From positions 575,238 to 639,237 of the forward strand of contig DASUCV010000004.1 in assembly GCA_036275915.1 (NCBI GenBank): DNA of 64,000 bases, given 5' to 3'. Source of the stretch: Candidatus Polarisedimenticolaceae bacterium. GTDB taxonomy: Bacteria > Acidobacteriota > Polarisedimenticolia > Polarisedimenticolales > DASRJG01. The notes under the pieces were generated by a model. That model had not been told where the DNA came from. It saw nothing but the letters and a program-made list of their open reading frames with translations, and ran no database searches. The position numbers and the translations under genes were made by a program. This document shows, piece after piece, positions 53,438-63,261 of this stretch (within the stretch, counting starts at the first letter, position 1; each line of letters starts with the position of its first letter).

Positions 53438-54829
53438 ATGGCGTTCAAGACCATCATCGAGCCGTTCCGGATCAAGACCGTCGAGCCGATCCGGCGGACG
53501 ACCCGCGCCGAGCGCGAGGCCGCCCTCGTCGCGGCGCATCACAACCTCTTCCTGCTCCCCGCGCGCGACGTGCTCATCGATCTCTTGACCGACTCGGGCA
53601 CCGGCGCGCTCTCGTCGGAGCAGTGGGCGGCGATGATGCGCGGCGACGAGTCGTACGCCGGCTCGGAGTCGTTCTACCGGTTTCAGTCGACGGTGCAAGA
53701 GATCACCGGCTATCCCCACGTCCTGCCGACGCACCAGGGGCGCGCGGCGGAGCGGATCCTCTTCGGCACGATGGTGAAGCCCGGCGACGTCGTCCCGAAC
53801 AACACGCACTTCGACACGACGCGGGCCAATGTGGAGCATCGCGGGGCGACGGCGCTCGACCTTCCGCTCCGCGAAGGTCTCGATCCGACGTCGCCACATC
53901 CGTTCAAGGGGAACATGGACGTGGCCCGCCTGACGCGCGTCCTCGAGGAGAACCCCGGGAAGGTCCCGCTCGTCATGCTCACGATCACGAACAACTCCGG
54001 CGGCGGGCAGCCGGTGAGCCTCGAGAACGTGCGGGCCGTCCACGACGTCTGCCGCGCCCGCGGGATCCCCCTGTTCCTCGATGCCTGCCGGTTCGCCGAG
54101 AACTCCTGGTTCGTCAAGACACGCGAGTCCGGCCGGGCCGCGCTGTCACCGCTCGCGATCGCGCAGGAAACGTTCTCTCTCGCCGAAGGCTGCACGATGA
54201 GCGCCAAGAAGGACGGGATGGTGAACATCGGCGGCTTCCTCGCCCTTCGTGACCCCGACCTTGCGCGCCGGTGCAGCGACCTGCTCATCCTCACGGAGGG
54301 GTTCGTCACCTACGGCGGCCTCGCGGGCTACGACCTCGAGGCCCTCGCGGTCGGCCTGAAGGAAGTCCTGCACGAGGACTACCTCGAATACCGGACGCGC
54401 TCCGTCGCCTACCTCGCCGAGCGCCTCATCGCGGGCGGCGTGCCGATGATGACCCCCGCCGGCGGGCACGCTCTCTACCTCGATGCGAAGCGGTTCCTCC
54501 CCCACGTGCCCCAGGAGGAATACCCGGCGTGGGCGCTCTCGCTCGCCCTCTACCTCGAGGGCGGCATCCGCTCGGTCGAGATCGGATCGGTCATGTTCGG
54601 GCGCCAGCCCGACGGAAGCGAGCGGCCCGCGCCGATGGAGCTCGTGCGCCTCGCCTTCCCGCGGCGGGTGTATACGCAGAGCCACGTCGACTACGTCGCC
54701 GAGGTCGTGCTCCACGTGAAGACGCTCGCGTCGAAGATCCGCGGCGTGCGCATCGTCGAGGCGCCGCCGACCCTCAGGCACTTCTCGGCGCATCTCGCGC
54801 CGGCGGGACCGGCGCTCATCGCCACCTAG
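53438..54829 (+). CDS. tnaA: Tryptophanase (beta-eliminating lyase family)
   Basis: 463 residues, the normal length. Family features are FRIKTVEPIRRTTRAER at the N-terminus, LPTHQGRAAERILF, PLVMLTITNNSGGGQPVSLENV and SAKKDGMVNIGG, which holds the PLP-binding lysine. It would cleave tryptophan to indole, pyruvate and ammonia. Tyrosine phenol-lyase is the close alternative, and the sequence does not settle it by eye. No tnaC-like leader peptide or permease is seen; the 53-base upstream gap shows nothing definite. Confidence 0.88.
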   Translation: MAFKTIIEPFRIKTVEPIRRTTRAEREAALVAAHHNLFLLPARDVLIDLLTDSGTGALSSEQWAAMMRGDESYAGSESFYRFQSTVQEITGYPHVLPTHQGRAAERILFGTMVKPGDVVPNNTHFDTTRANVEHRGATALDLPLREGLDPTSPHPFKGNMDVARLTRVLEENPGKVPLVMLTITNNSGGGQPVSLENVRAVHDVCRARGIPLFLDACRFAENSWFVKTRESGRAALSPLAIAQETFSLAEGCTMSAKKDGMVNIGGFLALRDPDLARRCSDLLILTEGFVTYGGLAGYDLEALAVGLKEVLHEDYLEYRTRSVAYLAERLIAGGVPMMTPAGGHALYLDAKRFLPHVPQEEYPAWALSLALYLEGGIRSVEIGSVMFGRQPDGSERPAPMELVRLAFPRRVYTQSHVDYVAEVVLHVKTLASKIRGVRIVEAPPTLRHFSAHLAPAGPALIAT

Positions 54830-54850
54830 CACAGCGAACGCCGAGTTCGA

Positions 54851-56959
54851 TCATCTCGGAGTGTCGAGGAAGAGAACCATTCCGCGCTTGAGCAGCACGA
54901 TCACGCCATCGGACATCGGGTTTTTGGCGAGTGCCTCGACATCGTTCCCAGTGGACGACAAACGAGAGCCACCGTCGATCAGGTCGTGTCCGTCAAGAAT
55001 CCAGAGTCCGGCACCGCCCATCCAGATGCGGCCGCGGCGATCTCGTGCGAGTCGGCGAACCTCTTGTGGGGGGACAGGAAACTCGCACGACAAGAGAGTA
55101 TTGCTCCGTGTGTCGAAGACCTTCAGACCAGCGCTCGTAGCCACCAGCAGGCGGGATGGTGCCAGAGCGATCGCGTCGTAGACTTCGAGGCTGTCATCGC
55201 CATCGAGTTTGACGTCGCGGAGGCGCGCCGAATGGAACTCACGGTCGTAGTCGAACATGACCAGACGATGGTCGATCGCCAGAGGACTGAGTCGCCTGTT
55301 CAAGATGAACCACGGTGGGCCAATCTCGGAGACGACCTTCTGCAGGTCCACGGTTGAATCAGGGAGATCGCTTGCCTCGGATCCAGCATCCGCGTCGACC
55401 CAGTCTCCACCGACCAACCGCGTGATCCGCCCGCCGCCGAAATGCCATATCGCGCCGTCGGCCGTGCCCAGAATGTCCCGCCACCAGTCGTCGGATGTCC
55501 ATCGGTGCAGCACCTCCACGCGGTCATGGCGCCAGCGTGACAGCACACGGGAACCCGGAGACTCGCACGATGTCGCCGTCATGAGCAGCGAATCGTTGGC
55601 CCCTGGCGTGACAAACCCTTCGCTCCAGCAGTCTTCGCCCGTGTCCGAAGGGAACACCGGCAGTTCTTTCCAAATTTTGCCGTCGAAGACTTGTGGCGAG
55701 CGCGCCTCGGTCGAATTCACGAAAGCGATGCTGGATCCGAACGTGACGAGCGTGTCGAATCCGGTGCCGGTCGGCTGAAAGGGAACGGCCTTCGAGAGCA
55801 CTTTTCCGAAGTCCAAGAGCAGATACCCATCAAGCTTTGTGGCGAGCAAGAAACGAAACGGACGATCGAGAGGGTGGGCTTTTACGATCGATGGATAGAA
55901 CCCTACCGCGTTGGCGCGGCCGGTACCGTAGCGAAGATGAAGGCGTGCGGCATCGTTCCAGGTCTTGAACTCTTGGTCGACAAGAAAAACTCGGTCGTAG
56001 GAGAAGACGAGCAAATGCCCCGGCGTCGCGTCAGGGATGACGGCGCTTATCGGCAACAACGGACGGTCCTTGGGTGGATCGAACTTCGGGTCGTCCGGGC
56101 GATAGTTCGTCTGTTCATAGAGGATCGAGAAGGCGTCGTCTCGAACTGAGCCGATGAACGCGCCGCTCAGGCCCAGGTGCATGCCTCCGCCGAACGCGAG
56201 GACGCCCCCATCGACGGACGCGAACCCATAGACGTCGCCCGAGTCAAACCACTTCTGACGCCCGAGATCGACGTCCAAGTATCCGCATCGCCCTCCGAAC
56301 TCGCCCGCGTCGAACCCGATCCAGAGCCGGTGCTCCGACAGGAGGAAGGTGCGATCCCCGTTGAATTCCCCCTCGAGTCGGAATGCCGCCTTCCCGGGTA
56401 GGTTGAATACGGTCAAGACGTCCGCGTCGTACTCACCGCCCCCCTCTTGAGCCGTCCAACGCTTGCGCTCGCTGCTTGCCGTTACGATCAAGACGCGTGG
56501 CTCGACCCATTCGCTCGGCATGGGACTCACCCAAACCGGTCGACCCGTGACGTGAGCGATCGCATTCAGACTCATCCGCGCGATGTCGACGGTGTAGACC
56601 GTGCCGTCCTCAGCAGCGGCGATGATGACGCCGTTCAGCGCGCCGACGCAGGCGATCGGACTGCGACCTGAATACTCGCCCGTCAGCGCGACCTCAGGCA
56701 ATGAGAACCGGAGCAACGTGCCGGCATGGGTGAGCGCGACTGCCACGCGACCCGCGATGATGCTGTCAATCAAGGCATTACGGTTGTAGGCGATCCTCGT
56801 CGTCCCATGCGGAGACGCCGCGACGTTCGGAGCAACTGTCTTCGAGGCACCGTGGGTTACGACACACGAGGTGGCGAGAACAGTAGGAAGTACAACGAGT
56901 CCGAAGCGGCGGAGTACGAGGCAATCCCGAACCACGACTAGGGGACGCAATGTCCACAT
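54851..56959 (-). CDS. Orphan lipoprotein-like beta-propeller protein of lower G+C
   Basis: 702 residues. The N-terminus has a basic segment, a hydrophobic stretch and LATSC, a possible lipobox. The rest is strand-rich with repeated W/F-x-G-x and D-G patterns (AAEDGTVYTVDIAR, DRRGRIWMGGAGLWILDGHD, TADGAIWHFGGGRI), suggesting a WD40/YVTN or sensor-type propeller. No family is recognised. Base composition and codon use are visibly less GC-rich than in neighbours, and it stands alone between convergent tnaA and ALDH; recent transfer is likely. Confidence 0.7.
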   Translation of the reverse strand: MWTLRPLVVVRDCLVLRRFGLVVLPTVLATSCVVTHGASKTVAPNVAASPHGTTRIAYNRNALIDSIIAGRVAVALTHAGTLLRFSLPEVALTGEYSGRSPIACVGALNGVIIAAAEDGTVYTVDIARMSLNAIAHVTGRPVWVSPMPSEWVEPRVLIVTASSERKRWTAQEGGGEYDADVLTVFNLPGKAAFRLEGEFNGDRTFLLSEHRLWIGFDAGEFGGRCGYLDVDLGRQKWFDSGDVYGFASVDGGVLAFGGGMHLGLSGAFIGSVRDDAFSILYEQTNYRPDDPKFDPPKDRPLLPISAVIPDATPGHLLVFSYDRVFLVDQEFKTWNDAARLHLRYGTGRANAVGFYPSIVKAHPLDRPFRFLLATKLDGYLLLDFGKVLSKAVPFQPTGTGFDTLVTFGSSIAFVNSTEARSPQVFDGKIWKELPVFPSDTGEDCWSEGFVTPGANDSLLMTATSCESPGSRVLSRWRHDRVEVLHRWTSDDWWRDILGTADGAIWHFGGGRITRLVGGDWVDADAGSEASDLPDSTVDLQKVVSEIGPPWFILNRRLSPLAIDHRLVMFDYDREFHSARLRDVKLDGDDSLEVYDAIALAPSRLLVATSAGLKVFDTRSNTLLSCEFPVPPQEVRRLARDRRGRIWMGGAGLWILDGHDLIDGGSRLSSTGNDVEALAKNPMSDGVIVLLKRGMVLFLDTPR

Positions 56960-57098
56960 CGCCGCCTCACTCGAACATGCCTGCGATTAGATACCCGTGG
57001 GCCTCGAATCCCAGGCATCGCGAAGGCAGCCGCTGAGAATTCGTCGCATCGCGGCTCCGCGGCGATACTCGCGGGAGCACTTAGTGAGAATCGGACTT
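56960..57098. other. Intergenic region with no recognised feature
   Basis: These 139 bases lie between the start of the orphan lipoprotein gene and the end of the aldehyde dehydrogenase gene, both on the minus strand. They share the lower G+C of the orphan gene. An imperfect GC hairpin can be drawn around 57044-57066, not strong enough to name as a terminator. Confidence 0.4.
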
Positions 57099-58625
57099 CT
57101 AGAGGTCGAACCGCACGCCCTGGGCCAGCGGGAGATCGTCGCCCCAATTGATCGTGTTCGTCTGGCGGCGCATGTAGGCCTTCCAGGAATCCGACCCCGA
57201 CTCGCGCCCGCCGCCGGTTTCCTTCTCGCCGCCGAACGCGCCGCCGATCTCCGCGCCCGACGTTCCGATGTTGACGTTCGCGATGCCGCAGTCGCTGCCG
57301 AGCGCCGAGAGGAACGTCTCCGCGTGCCGCATGCCGTCGGTGAAGATCGACGACGAGAGCCCCTGGGGAACGTCGTTCTGGATCGCGATCGCTTCGTCGA
57401 GCGACTCGACCTCGTAGACGTAGAGGATCGGCGCGAACGTCTCGTCCTTCGGCGTCGCCATTCCGCGCTTCACGCGAACGATCGTCGGCTCGACGAAGTG
57501 CCCGGGCCGGTCGACGCGGTGGCCGCCCCTCACGACCGAGCCGCCTTCCTTCCGGACGCGGTCGAGGGCGGTCATCATGTCCTCGACGGCGCCGCCGTCG
57601 ATGAGCGGCCCCATGAGCGTCTCCGGCTCGAGCGGGTCGCCGATGCGGACGTGGGCGTACGCCTTCTCGAGGCGCGAGACCATCTCGCTCGCGACGTTCT
57701 TGTGGACGATGAGGCGGCGCGTCGTCGTGCAGCGCTGTCCCGCGGTGCCGACGGCGCCGAAGAGGACCGCGCGCACGGCGAGGTCGAGGTTCGCATCGTC
57801 CATGACGACGATCGCGTTGTTGCCGCCCAGCTCGAGGAGCGTCCGACCGAGCCGCTCGCCGACGACGACGGCGATCCGCCGCCCCATGCGGCACGAGCCG
57901 GTCGCCGAGATCAGGGGCAGGCGCTTGTCGGCGAGCATGAGCTCGCCGACATCCGCGCCGCGGCCGATGACCAGGTTGAATACCCCTCGGGCGTCGTTCG
58001 CTTCCATGACGCGGTGCGCGATGTTCTGGACGGCGACCGCGGTGAGCGGGGTCTTCGAGGAAGGCTTCCAGACCATCGTGTCGCCGCACACCGCGGCGAT
58101 CGCCGCGTTCCACGCCCAGACCGCGACGGGGAAGTTGAAAGCGGTCACGATCCCGATCGGCCCCAACGGGTGCCACTGCTCGTACATACGGTGCTTCGGC
58201 CGCTCCGAGTGCATCGAGAGCCCGTAGAGCTGCCGGCTGAGCCCGACCGCGAAGTCGCAGATGTCGATCATCTCCTGGACCTCGCCCAGTCCTTCGGAGA
58301 GGATCTTCCCGGCTTCGAGCGAGACGAGGCGCCCGAGCGTCTCTTTGTGCTTGCGCAGCTCCTCGCCGAGCTGGCGGACCATCTCGCCGCGCTTCGGCGC
58401 GGGAACCATGCGCCAGCGCGTGAACGCGTCGGCCGCCGATCTCACGACCGTCTCGTAGTCCTCCGCGGTCGCCTGGACGACGCGGCCGAGCGGCTCACCC
58501 GACGCGGGATCGAACGAGACCAGCTCCGGCCCTCGCGTCGCGAGCCAGGTGCCGATCGCGGCCCCGGAGCTCGTGGTCTCGATGCCGAGGCTGGCCAGAA
58601 CGTCGTTGCGAGTGGCGGTCGTCAT
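57099..58625 (-). CDS. amaB: ALDH7-type aldehyde dehydrogenase (aminoadipate semialdehyde/piperideine-6-carboxylate)
   Basis: 508 residues behind GGAGGG. The catalytic Glu is in LLELGGNNAIVV and the nucleophilic Cys in GTAGQRCTTTRR; the latter and GGAFGGEKETGGGRESGSDS near the C-terminus are specific to the ALDH7 (antiquitin) group. FNFPVAVWAWN is the NAD-binding region. Members oxidise alpha-aminoadipic semialdehyde in lysine breakdown. The ATG overlaps the ApbE stop by 4 bases, so it is read after apbE. No other lysine-pathway gene is in the window. Confidence 0.88.
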   Translation of the reverse strand: MTTATRNDVLASLGIETTSSGAAIGTWLATRGPELVSFDPASGEPLGRVVQATAEDYETVVRSAADAFTRWRMVPAPKRGEMVRQLGEELRKHKETLGRLVSLEAGKILSEGLGEVQEMIDICDFAVGLSRQLYGLSMHSERPKHRMYEQWHPLGPIGIVTAFNFPVAVWAWNAAIAAVCGDTMVWKPSSKTPLTAVAVQNIAHRVMEANDARGVFNLVIGRGADVGELMLADKRLPLISATGSCRMGRRIAVVVGERLGRTLLELGGNNAIVVMDDANLDLAVRAVLFGAVGTAGQRCTTTRRLIVHKNVASEMVSRLEKAYAHVRIGDPLEPETLMGPLIDGGAVEDMMTALDRVRKEGGSVVRGGHRVDRPGHFVEPTIVRVKRGMATPKDETFAPILYVYEVESLDEAIAIQNDVPQGLSSSIFTDGMRHAETFLSALGSDCGIANVNIGTSGAEIGGAFGGEKETGGGRESGSDSWKAYMRRQTNTINWGDDLPLAQGVRFDL

Positions 58626-59695
58626 GGAACCCTCCGTCCGGTCATGGTAGCAGCGGGGAGCGTGAACCTCGGGGAGTCCGGCGTGAAGCCTAGGGGCCTC
58701 GTGAGCGTCAAGCGACCTTGCAGCGAGCGCGACGCAACGACCGCCAGAAGGTCACCTTCCGCGACGATGAGAACCGCCTCGGCATCCGGGTAGGCGCGGA
58801 GGACGGCGGGCGCACCGTCGAGACCTCCGATGAAGAGCGCCTTGCTCAGGATCTCGCTGATCGTCGCCTCGGTGTGGAACGCCGTCGCCTGGACGACGGC
58901 CGTCACCGCCGGTCTCCCGGTGCGCGGATCCATGATGTGGCCGTAGACGACGCCGCCGATCACGTTCCGGTTCTCGAGATCGGACGACGTCGAGGCGGTG
59001 ATGCCCGGAGGCAGGCGAGCCTCGCCGCAGCTCGCCTCGGGGTCGCGCGGGTCGCGCAGATCGACGTCGACCACGTGCCCGGGCGGCTCGCCGAAGAACG
59101 CGAGGCCTCCGCCGAGATCGAGGAGGCCGAACCGGCGCGGCGCGACGATCGCCCGGCGCGCGGCGTCGAGAGCGCACCCCTTCGCGATCCCGCCGAGATC
59201 GATCTCCATGCCTTCGCGCTCGAAGCGCACCGACGCCGCGGCGCGATCGAATCGCACCCGGGCCGCTCCGACGCGCGCCATCGCCTCGGCGATCGCCGCA
59301 TCGCCGGGAACGCGCGGCGTCTTCGGCCGGAACCCCCACAGCGTCATGAGCGGTCCGACCGTCGGGTCGAACAGGCCGCCCGTGCGAGCGGCCCCGTCCA
59401 GCGCTGCGGCCACACACGCCGCGAGGTTCGCGTCGGCGATCCGATAGGTCCCGCGGCCGGCCTCGCGGTTCAAACGCGAGAGCTCGCTCTCCTCCGTCCA
59501 GTTGCTCATCGCCGCGTCGACGGTGCCGAACGTCTCGCGGACCCGCGCCACCGCACGCTCGGCGGCGGCCGGATCGGGGTCGGTCACCGTAGCGCGGGCG
59601 AAGGTTCCCATGACCGGCCAGGACCGCGTGAGCCCCGGCCCGGCGCACGACGAGACAATCGCGGCGAGTCCGATCCCGACGACACCGCGCCTCAT
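58622..59695 (-). CDS. apbE: FAD:protein FMN transferase (ApbE lipoprotein)
   Basis: 357 residues. The N-terminus MRRGVVGIGLAAIVSSCAG has a lipobox (SSC), as in periplasmic ApbE. Family motifs are VMGTFARATV, DLGGIAKGCALD, LLDLGGGLAFFG and HIMDPRTGRP. It transfers FMN from FAD to a Thr of FMN-binding domains, using Mg2+. The only visible acceptor in the window is the FMN-binding protein at 16147 (ITGATLSS). The gene is divergent from kgd, with 38 bases between starts, and coupled to the ALDH gene. Confidence 0.93.
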   Translation of the reverse strand: MRRGVVGIGLAAIVSSCAGPGLTRSWPVMGTFARATVTDPDPAAAERAVARVRETFGTVDAAMSNWTEESELSRLNREAGRGTYRIADANLAACVAAALDGAARTGGLFDPTVGPLMTLWGFRPKTPRVPGDAAIAEAMARVGAARVRFDRAAASVRFEREGMEIDLGGIAKGCALDAARRAIVAPRRFGLLDLGGGLAFFGEPPGHVVDVDLRDPRDPEASCGEARLPPGITASTSSDLENRNVIGGVVYGHIMDPRTGRPAVTAVVQATAFHTEATISEILSKALFIGGLDGAPAVLRAYPDAEAVLIVAEGDLLAVVASRSLQGRLTLTRPLGFTPDSPRFTLPAATMTGRRVP

Positions 59696-59733
59696 TGCCC
59701 TGCCGTCCTCCCAAACGTAGGATAGCCGTCACG

Positions 59734-62700
59734 ATGAGCGGCTTCGGTCAGAACGCGGGGTACGTCGACGAGGTGTACCGACGCTACCTCGCGAACCCCG
59801 AATCGGTGAGCGAGGCCTGGCGCGAGTTCTTCGAGGATTACAAGCCTCAGACGGCCGAGCCATCTCCGGCGCATGAGACCGCTCCGCCGGATGCGCGGCC
59901 CCTCTCGGGGATCGCCGCGCGAATCGCCGGGAACATGGAGGCCTCGCTCGCGATCCCGACGGCCACCTCGGTCCGCACGATCGCCGTCAAGCTCCTCGAG
60001 GAGAACCGGCGGATCGTCAACCGCCACCAGGCCGCGTTCTCCGCCGCGAAGATCTCGTTCACCCATCTCATCGGATGGGCGGTCCTGCGCGCGCTCGAGA
60101 AGCATCCGGTCATGAACGGCGCCTACGAAGAGGTCGCGGGCGTTCCGCACGCGCGCGCGCCTCGCTCGGTGAACTTCGGCGTCGCCGTCGACACCGAGCG
60201 CAAGGGCGAGCGGATCCTCGTCGTCCCGAACGTCAAAAACGCGCAGACGCTCGATTTCCCCGGCTTCGTCGCCGCCTACGACGACCGTGTCGCGAAGGCG
60301 CGCGCCGGAACCCTCGGCGTGGACGACTACTCCGGGACGACGATCTCGCTCACGAACCCGGGCACGCTCGGCACGACGCTCTCCGTTCCCCGGCTCATGC
60401 CGGGGCAGGGAGCGATCGTCGGGACCGGGGCGATCGGCTACCCGCCCGAGTACGCGGGCATGAGCGACGAGCGCATCGCGGGGCTCGGCCTCTCGAAGAC
60501 CGTGACGCTCACCTCGACCTACGACCACCGCGTGATCCAGGGGGCGGCCTCCGGCGCGTTCCTCGCGACGATCGAATCGCTCCTCCTCGGCGACGACCGG
60601 TTCTACGAGCGGATCTTCGCGGAGCTCGGCGTCCCGCGGCAGCCGGTGACGCGCGAGCCGGGGGCGGCCGCGGAGGCGACGGAAGCGGCGTCCGAGATCG
60701 ACAAGCAGGCCGGCGTGATCCAGCTCATCCGCGCGTTCCGCGTGCGCGGCCATCTCTCGGCGTACATCGATCCGCTCGGCTCGCCGCCGCTGCACCAGGA
60801 CGAGCTCGAGCTCGGGTTCCACAATCTCTCGGTATGGGACCTCGACCGGACGTTCGCACCGGGCGTCCTCGCCGGGTCACGGCGTGCGCGCTCGCTCCGC
60901 GAAATCGTCGAGGTCCTCCGCGACACCTACTGCCGGTACGTCGGCGTCGAGTTCATGCACATCCAGGAGCTTGCCATCCGGCGGTGGCTCGAGGAACGGA
61001 TGGAGAGCTCGCGCAACGCGGCGCCGCTATCCTCGGACGACCAGGCACGCGTGCTCGCGAAGTTGAACGCCGCCGAGGCGTTCGAGAAGTTCCTCCACAA
61101 GGCGTACGTCGGCCAGAAGAGGTTTTCGCTCGAGGGCGCCGAGACGCTCGTGCCGATGCTCGACGCCCTCCTGTCCGACGCGGCCGACGCCGGCATCGAC
61201 GAGGCGGTCATCGGAACCAGCCATCGCGGCCGCCTGAACGTGCTGTCGAACATCGTCGGCAAGTCGTACGAGGCGATCTTCCGCGAGTTCGAGGGTGCGG
61301 TCGACCCGGAGAGCGTGCAGGGGTCAGGTGACGTCAAGTACCACCTCGGCGCCGAGGGCGCGCATGACGCGCCGTCGGGCCGGCGGATCGCGCTCACCCT
61401 GGCCTCGAACCCGAGCCACCTCGAGGCGGTCGACCCGGTCGTCGAGGGAATGGTCCGCGCGCGCCAGGACCGCCGTGGCGACCTCATGCACAAGCGGGTC
61501 CTCCCGATCCTGATGCACGGCGACGCGGCGTTCGCGGGCCAAGGGGTCGTCGCGGAGACGCTCAACCTTTCGCGCCTCCGCGGGTACCGCACCGGCGGCA
61601 CCGTGCACATCGTCATCAACAATCAGATCGGCTTCACGACCGGCCCGCAGGACGCGCGCTCGTCGCCGTACGCGACCGACGTCGCGCGCACGGTGCAGGC
61701 GCCGATCTTCCACGTCAACGGCGACCGGCCCGAGGACGCGGTGCGCATCGTCCGCCTCGCGCTCGCGTTCCGGAACGCGTTCCAGCGCGACGTCGTCGTC
61801 GACCTCGTCTGCTACCGCCGGTGGGGCCACAACGAGGGCGACGACCCGTCGTACACCCACCCCACCCTCTACGCGAAGATCGAAGGGCACCGCTCCCCGC
61901 GGAAGCTCTATACCGAGGAGCTGCTGCGCCGCGGCGACCTCACCGGGGACGACGCGGAGCGCGCGCTCGACGACTTCCGCGGGCGTCTCGAGAGCGCGCT
62001 CGCCGCCGTGCGCGCGATGAAGGCGGAGACAGGCGCCGGAGACGACGCGCCGGCCACGCCTTCCGCCGGGGACGAAACGATCGGGACCGTGCCGGAGGCC
62101 GGCGACGACGCGCTCGGACGCGTCCTCTCCGGCCTGGCGCGCGTGCCCGACGGCTTCGAGATCCACCCCAAGCTCGCCGTCCAGCTCGAGAAGAGGCGCG
62201 CGCAGTACGCGGACGGAACGATAGAGTGGGCGCTCGCCGAGGCGCTCGCCTTCGGCACGCTCGTCCTCGGCGGCGTGCCGGTGCGCCTCTCGGGGGAAGA
62301 TTCGGGCCGCGGGACGTTCAGCCAGCGCCACGCGATCCTCTACGACCACCGGACCGGCGCGCGCTTCATACCGCTCGGCGAGCTCGCCTCGGACCAAGGG
62401 CGCTTCCAGGTCTACGACTCGCACCTCTCCGAGTTCGCGGTCCTCGGCTTTGAATACGGCTACTCGGTCGCCGACCCCGACACGCTCGTCCTCTGGGAAG
62501 CGCAGTTCGGCGACTTCGCGAACGGCGGCCAGGTGATCATCGATCAGTTCATGGCCTCGGCCGAGGCGAAGTGGGGGCAGACGAGCCGCCTCACGCTCCT
62601 CTTGCCCCACGGTTACGAGGGCCAAGGCCCCGAGCATTCGTCCGCGCGGCTCGAGCGGTTCCTCCAGCTCGCCTCCGAGCGCAACCTGCGGATCGCCTCG

Positions 62701-63261
62701 CCTTCGACGCCGGCGCAGTACTTCCACCTCCTGCGCCTGCAGGCGCTCGCCGCGGAGCGGAAGCCGCTCGTCGTCATGACGCCCAAGAGCCTTCTCCGTC
62801 ACAAAGATGCCGTCTCGACCGCCGCCGAGCTCGCCGCAGGGAGGTTCGCTCCGGTTCTCGACGACACGCGCGTCACCAAGCCGTCGGCCGTGCGGCGCGT
62901 CGTGCTCTGCACCGGCAAGGTGGCCTACGATCTGGACGCCGCGCGGCGCGAGTCCACGGCGGACGACGTCGCGATCGTCAGGATCGAGCAGCTCTACCCA
63001 TTCCCGGCTGCGAGCGTCGATCGCGTGCTCGCCCGCTACCCCGCCGCCGTCGAGATCTGCTTCGCGCAAGAGGAGCCGAGGAACATGGGTGCCTGGCGAT
63101 TCGTCGAGGATCGACTGCATCGCACGCTCCGCTACGCCGGCCGCCCGGAGAGCGCGTCCCCCGCGACCGGCTCGCACTCGCGTCATCTGCAAGAGCAGCG
63201 CGCCCTGGTTCGCGAAGCGCTCTCCGGTGTCACGACCGAGGCGGCCCCGGCGCGCCGGTGA
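59734..63261 (+). CDS. kgd: Multifunctional 2-oxoglutarate dehydrogenase E1/E2 fusion (Kgd type)
   Basis: 1175 residues, close to actinobacterial Kgd. The N-terminal segment FGQNAGYVDEVYRRYLANPES is the usual OdhA/SucA-type start. Residues about 60-305 are a dihydrolipoamide succinyltransferase catalytic domain (NFGVAVDTERKGERILVVPNVKN; TSTYDHRVIQGA with the catalytic His). From about 320 comes the thiamine-dependent E1 (GTSHRGRLNVL, MHGDAAFAGQGVVAETLNLS, NNQIGFTT, HNEGDDPSYTHP). There is no lipoyl domain, so it must work with an external lipoyl carrier. It acts in the TCA cycle. The TGA overlaps the NDH-2 GTG. Confidence 0.94.
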   Translation: MSGFGQNAGYVDEVYRRYLANPESVSEAWREFFEDYKPQTAEPSPAHETAPPDARPLSGIAARIAGNMEASLAIPTATSVRTIAVKLLEENRRIVNRHQAAFSAAKISFTHLIGWAVLRALEKHPVMNGAYEEVAGVPHARAPRSVNFGVAVDTERKGERILVVPNVKNAQTLDFPGFVAAYDDRVAKARAGTLGVDDYSGTTISLTNPGTLGTTLSVPRLMPGQGAIVGTGAIGYPPEYAGMSDERIAGLGLSKTVTLTSTYDHRVIQGAASGAFLATIESLLLGDDRFYERIFAELGVPRQPVTREPGAAAEATEAASEIDKQAGVIQLIRAFRVRGHLSAYIDPLGSPPLHQDELELGFHNLSVWDLDRTFAPGVLAGSRRARSLREIVEVLRDTYCRYVGVEFMHIQELAIRRWLEERMESSRNAAPLSSDDQARVLAKLNAAEAFEKFLHKAYVGQKRFSLEGAETLVPMLDALLSDAADAGIDEAVIGTSHRGRLNVLSNIVGKSYEAIFREFEGAVDPESVQGSGDVKYHLGAEGAHDAPSGRRIALTLASNPSHLEAVDPVVEGMVRARQDRRGDLMHKRVLPILMHGDAAFAGQGVVAETLNLSRLRGYRTGGTVHIVINNQIGFTTGPQDARSSPYATDVARTVQAPIFHVNGDRPEDAVRIVRLALAFRNAFQRDVVVDLVCYRRWGHNEGDDPSYTHPTLYAKIEGHRSPRKLYTEELLRRGDLTGDDAERALDDFRGRLESALAAVRAMKAETGAGDDAPATPSAGDETIGTVPEAGDDALGRVLSGLARVPDGFEIHPKLAVQLEKRRAQYADGTIEWALAEALAFGTLVLGGVPVRLSGEDSGRGTFSQRHAILYDHRTGARFIPLGELASDQGRFQVYDSHLSEFAVLGFEYGYSVADPDTLVLWEAQFGDFANGGQVIIDQFMASAEAKWGQTSRLTLLLPHGYEGQGPEHSSARLERFLQLASERNLRIASPSTPAQYFHLLRLQALAAERKPLVVMTPKSLLRHKDAVSTAAELAAGRFAPVLDDTRVTKPSAVRRVVLCTGKVAYDLDAARRESTADDVAIVRIEQLYPFPAASVDRVLARYPAAVEICFAQEEPRNMGAWRFVEDRLHRTLRYAGRPESASPATGSHSRHLQEQRALVREALSGVTTEAAPARR

